The position numbers and the translations under genes were made by a program. From an uncultured Ruminococcus sp. (GTDB lineage: Bacteria > Bacillota > Clostridia > Oscillospirales > Ruminococcaceae), in the NCBI GenBank assembly GCA_945876405.1, contig CAMCOJ010000105.1:1-7349 (forward strand): 7,349 nt of DNA, given 5' to 3'. The notes below the pieces were generated by a model, which worked only from the letters and a program-made list of their open reading frames with translations, had not been told where the DNA came from and searched no databases. Below, one piece after another: positions 6,152 through 7,349 of the stretch. Numbering within the stretch: the first letter of the stretch is position 1; every line of letters begins with the position of its first letter.

Positions 6152-7273
6152 ATGGCTGAAAACAATCACAATCTTGACGGTATTCAGGCACCGGTTCTTG
6201 AAGAAACAACCTATGATCCTTCCAGATCAGTAAAACGTTCTCTTGAGGGGATTGAAGCTCCTGTTCTTGAGGATACAGCATATACTCCGGAAAAGAAAAC
6301 TTCCGGACTCGGAGACGTTGCAGCTCCTGTTCTCTCGGACACATACACACCCGGAGCTGCTCCTCAGCAGTTTAATCCACAGGCTGCCCAGCCTCAGTTC
6401 CAGCAGTACGGCCAGAACCCTCAGATGGCTCAGCCTCAGTTCCAGCAGTACAGCCAGAACCCTCAGATGGCTCAGCCTCAGTTCCAGCAGTACGGTCAGA
6501 ACCCTCAGATGGCTCAGCCTCAGTTCCAGCAGTACGGTCAGAACCCTCAGATGGCTCAGCCTCAGTTCCAGCAGTACGGCCAGAACCCTCAGGCTGCTCA
6601 GCCTCAGTTCCAGCAGTACGGCCAGAACCCTCAGGCACAGCAGAGCAGAAATCTCGACGATGTTCAGAAACCTGTTCTTGATGACGAACCTGCTGTTCAG
6701 CAGAGATATGTTCCGAAGTTTACTGATCCGGACCTTGAGGCAGCAAAGAAAACTGCTGTTGACAGAGCTATAAAAAGTTCGCTTAACTCCGTTCCGGAAA
6801 GCTTTGATGAAGAAAAAAGCCGTGAAACATACAGAGAGTTTATGCGTGAAAAAGAAGCGGATCTCGCTAAAAAAGGCGGAATTCAGGTTATATTTATCAT
6901 GATAGCAGGTATGATATCCGGACTTCTTACACTTCTCTATTCATTTGGCGGTCTTAAAGAAGAAACTCCCGGTATAATAGACACTTTCAATATGGTTTAT
7001 ATGATTCTTGGTATTATATTTATCGGTGGTGCAGCTGCAATGCTTGTAAAGTCGAACACAACAAGAAAACTGGCAGCTAATATATTTACAATAGGCACCG
7101 TTCTTCATGTAATCCCCGGTGTTTTCGTAATGTTTGCCAAAGAATCCAGAACTTCGGCTATTGTGTTATATCTTGCAGTTCTTATAATTAACATAGTTAT
7201 CTGTTTTACATACGGCTCAAGTGAAAGTATAAAGAAACACTATAACGGACACGGAAATGAAACATATTACTGA
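6152..7273 (+). CDS. Unrecognised membrane protein with APVL motifs, Gln/Pro tandem repeats and four C-terminal helices
   Basis: I do not recognise this 373-residue protein. It has three parts. Residues 1-77 hold three spaced copies of a short motif, roughly L-x-[GD]-[IV]-x-A-P-V-L followed by an acidic stretch and Y-x-P. Residues 78-161 are six tandem 14-residue repeats (AQPQFQQYGQNPQM type), rich in Gln, Pro, Asn and Tyr and surely disordered. A fourth APVL-type motif follows at 168-188 (KPVL variant). Residues 189-243 are charged and probably helical. Four hydrophobic segments (about 244-267, 279-300, 308-329 and 335-354) form the C-terminal membrane domain. There is no N-terminal signal peptide, so the long N-terminal tail is probably cytoplasmic. 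The ATG at 6152 has GAGGT 7 bases upstream. It sits 21 nt behind purA and is probably co-transcribed, but nothing in it suggests a purine role. No terminator is visible before the intron end at 7283. Confidence 0.85.
   Translation: MAENNHNLDGIQAPVLEETTYDPSRSVKRSLEGIEAPVLEDTAYTPEKKTSGLGDVAAPVLSDTYTPGAAPQQFNPQAAQPQFQQYGQNPQMAQPQFQQYSQNPQMAQPQFQQYGQNPQMAQPQFQQYGQNPQMAQPQFQQYGQNPQAAQPQFQQYGQNPQAQQSRNLDDVQKPVLDDEPAVQQRYVPKFTDPDLEAAKKTAVDRAIKSSLNSVPESFDEEKSRETYREFMREKEADLAKKGGIQVIFIMIAGMISGLLTLLYSFGGLKEETPGIIDTFNMVYMILGIIFIGGAAAMLVKSNTTRKLAANIFTIGTVLHVIPGVFVMFAKESRTSAIVLYLAVLIINIVICFTYGSSESIKKHYNGHGNETYY
6173..6715 (+). repeat. Four dispersed copies of an APVL / Y-x-P peptide motif
   Basis: Within the 373-residue protein, related segments start at residues 8 (LDGIQAPVLEE), 31 (LEGIEAPVLED), 53 (LGDVAAPVLSD) and 168 (LDDVQKPVLDD). 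Each is followed by a Y-x-P: YDP, YTP, YTP and YVP. In bases the copies lie at 6173-6220, 6242-6289, 6308-6352 and 6653-6715. The first three are spaced 22-23 residues apart; the fourth lies beyond the Gln/Pro array. The repeated fixed core in otherwise flexible sequence suggests a binding motif, which is an inference. Confidence 0.8.
6383..6634 (+). repeat. Six tandem 42-bp repeats (in-frame, 14 residues each)
   Basis: Units begin at 6383, 6425, 6467, 6509, 6551 and 6593, with no spacers. Each encodes [A/M]-A-Q-P-Q-F-Q-Q-Y-[G/S]-Q-N-P-Q. Units 3 and 4 are identical in DNA sequence. The first and last units begin with a GCT (Ala) codon, while the middle four begin with ATG (Met). Unit 2 alone has Ser for Gly. 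The near-identity, including at synonymous positions, points to recent expansion by slippage or unequal exchange, and copy number may vary between strains. Confidence 0.95.
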
Positions 7274-7282
7274 TATAATCGA

Positions 7283-7349
7283 GTAGGAGGCTATCCATTA
7301 ATTGAATAGCCGACCTCTCACACCACCGTGCGTACCGTTCGGTACACGG
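7283..7349 (-). mobile_element. 3' end of a group II intron (domains V and VI), running off the right edge
   Basis: Read on the minus strand, CCGT (7349-7346) and GTACC (7345-7341) pair with GGTAC (7336-7332) and ACGG (7329-7326) around a GAAC loop, with a two-base bulge (GC) in the 3' strand. That bulged hairpin is the hallmark of group II intron domain V. After GTGTGAGAGGTC comes a second hairpin, GGCTATTC (7312-7305) with GGATAGCC (7297-7290), which fits domain VI. The intron would end in CCTAC at 7283, matching the usual terminal A-pyrimidine, but the exact junction could differ by a few bases. The wording GGTGGTGTGAGAGG is familiar from clostridial introns carrying a reverse transcriptase, which would lie beyond the window. 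The intron is antisense to the gene ending at 7273 and begins only 9 bases after its stop codon, so it leaves that coding sequence intact. Confidence 0.8.

Noticed and set aside
6383..6634. CRISPR-like array
   Set aside because: The 42-bp units abut without unique spacers and form a continuous coding sequence.
6372..6638. Open reading frames in other frames and on the minus strand across the 42-bp repeats
   Set aside because: Any frame stays open across a repeat whose length is a multiple of three. The plus-strand frame has the ribosome binding site, non-repeat flanks and a membrane domain.

Overview
The window looks like a piece of chromosome from a low-to-mid GC Gram-positive anaerobe of the Clostridia, most likely a Ruminococcus-like member of the Oscillospiraceae. 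That assignment is an inference. It rests on near-consensus sigma-A type promoters, strong AGGAG-type ribosome binding sites, the CmpB-like small membrane protein, the glycogen/maltodextrin gene pair and the group II intron end. No rRNA or tRNA is present.

Layout, left to right. Positions 1-335 hold no protein gene. They carry two divergent promoters: one points off the left edge, and one points right into a roughly 150-nt structured transcript that ends in an intrinsic terminator. I could not match that transcript to a known RNA family. A small four-helix membrane protein of the CmpB/'ABC transporter type IV' family follows on the minus strand (336-722). A short intergenic region with a 14-bp palindrome separates it from the divergently transcribed plus-strand pair malQ (842-2374) and glgP (2349-4694). 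These two overlap by 26 nt and end at a strong intrinsic terminator. A clear promoter with a small leader hairpin then drives purA (4853-6130), followed 21 nt later by a 373-residue protein that I do not recognise. That protein has four copies of a short APVL motif, six tandem 14-residue Gln/Pro repeats and four C-terminal membrane helices. Immediately after its stop codon, the 3' end of a group II intron (domains V and VI) lies on the minus strand and runs off the right edge.

MalQ and GlgP together break down maltodextrin and glycogen. MalQ rearranges short alpha-1,4-glucans into longer ones, and GlgP releases glucose-1-phosphate from them. PurA makes adenylosuccinate in AMP synthesis and shows no metabolic link to the unknown downstream membrane protein, although the spacing suggests co-transcription.

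Most of the window is ordinary housekeeping. The parts least explained by known families are the repeat-rich membrane protein after purA and the structured RNA at 185-337. I see no defence system, CRISPR array or other complete accessory system.
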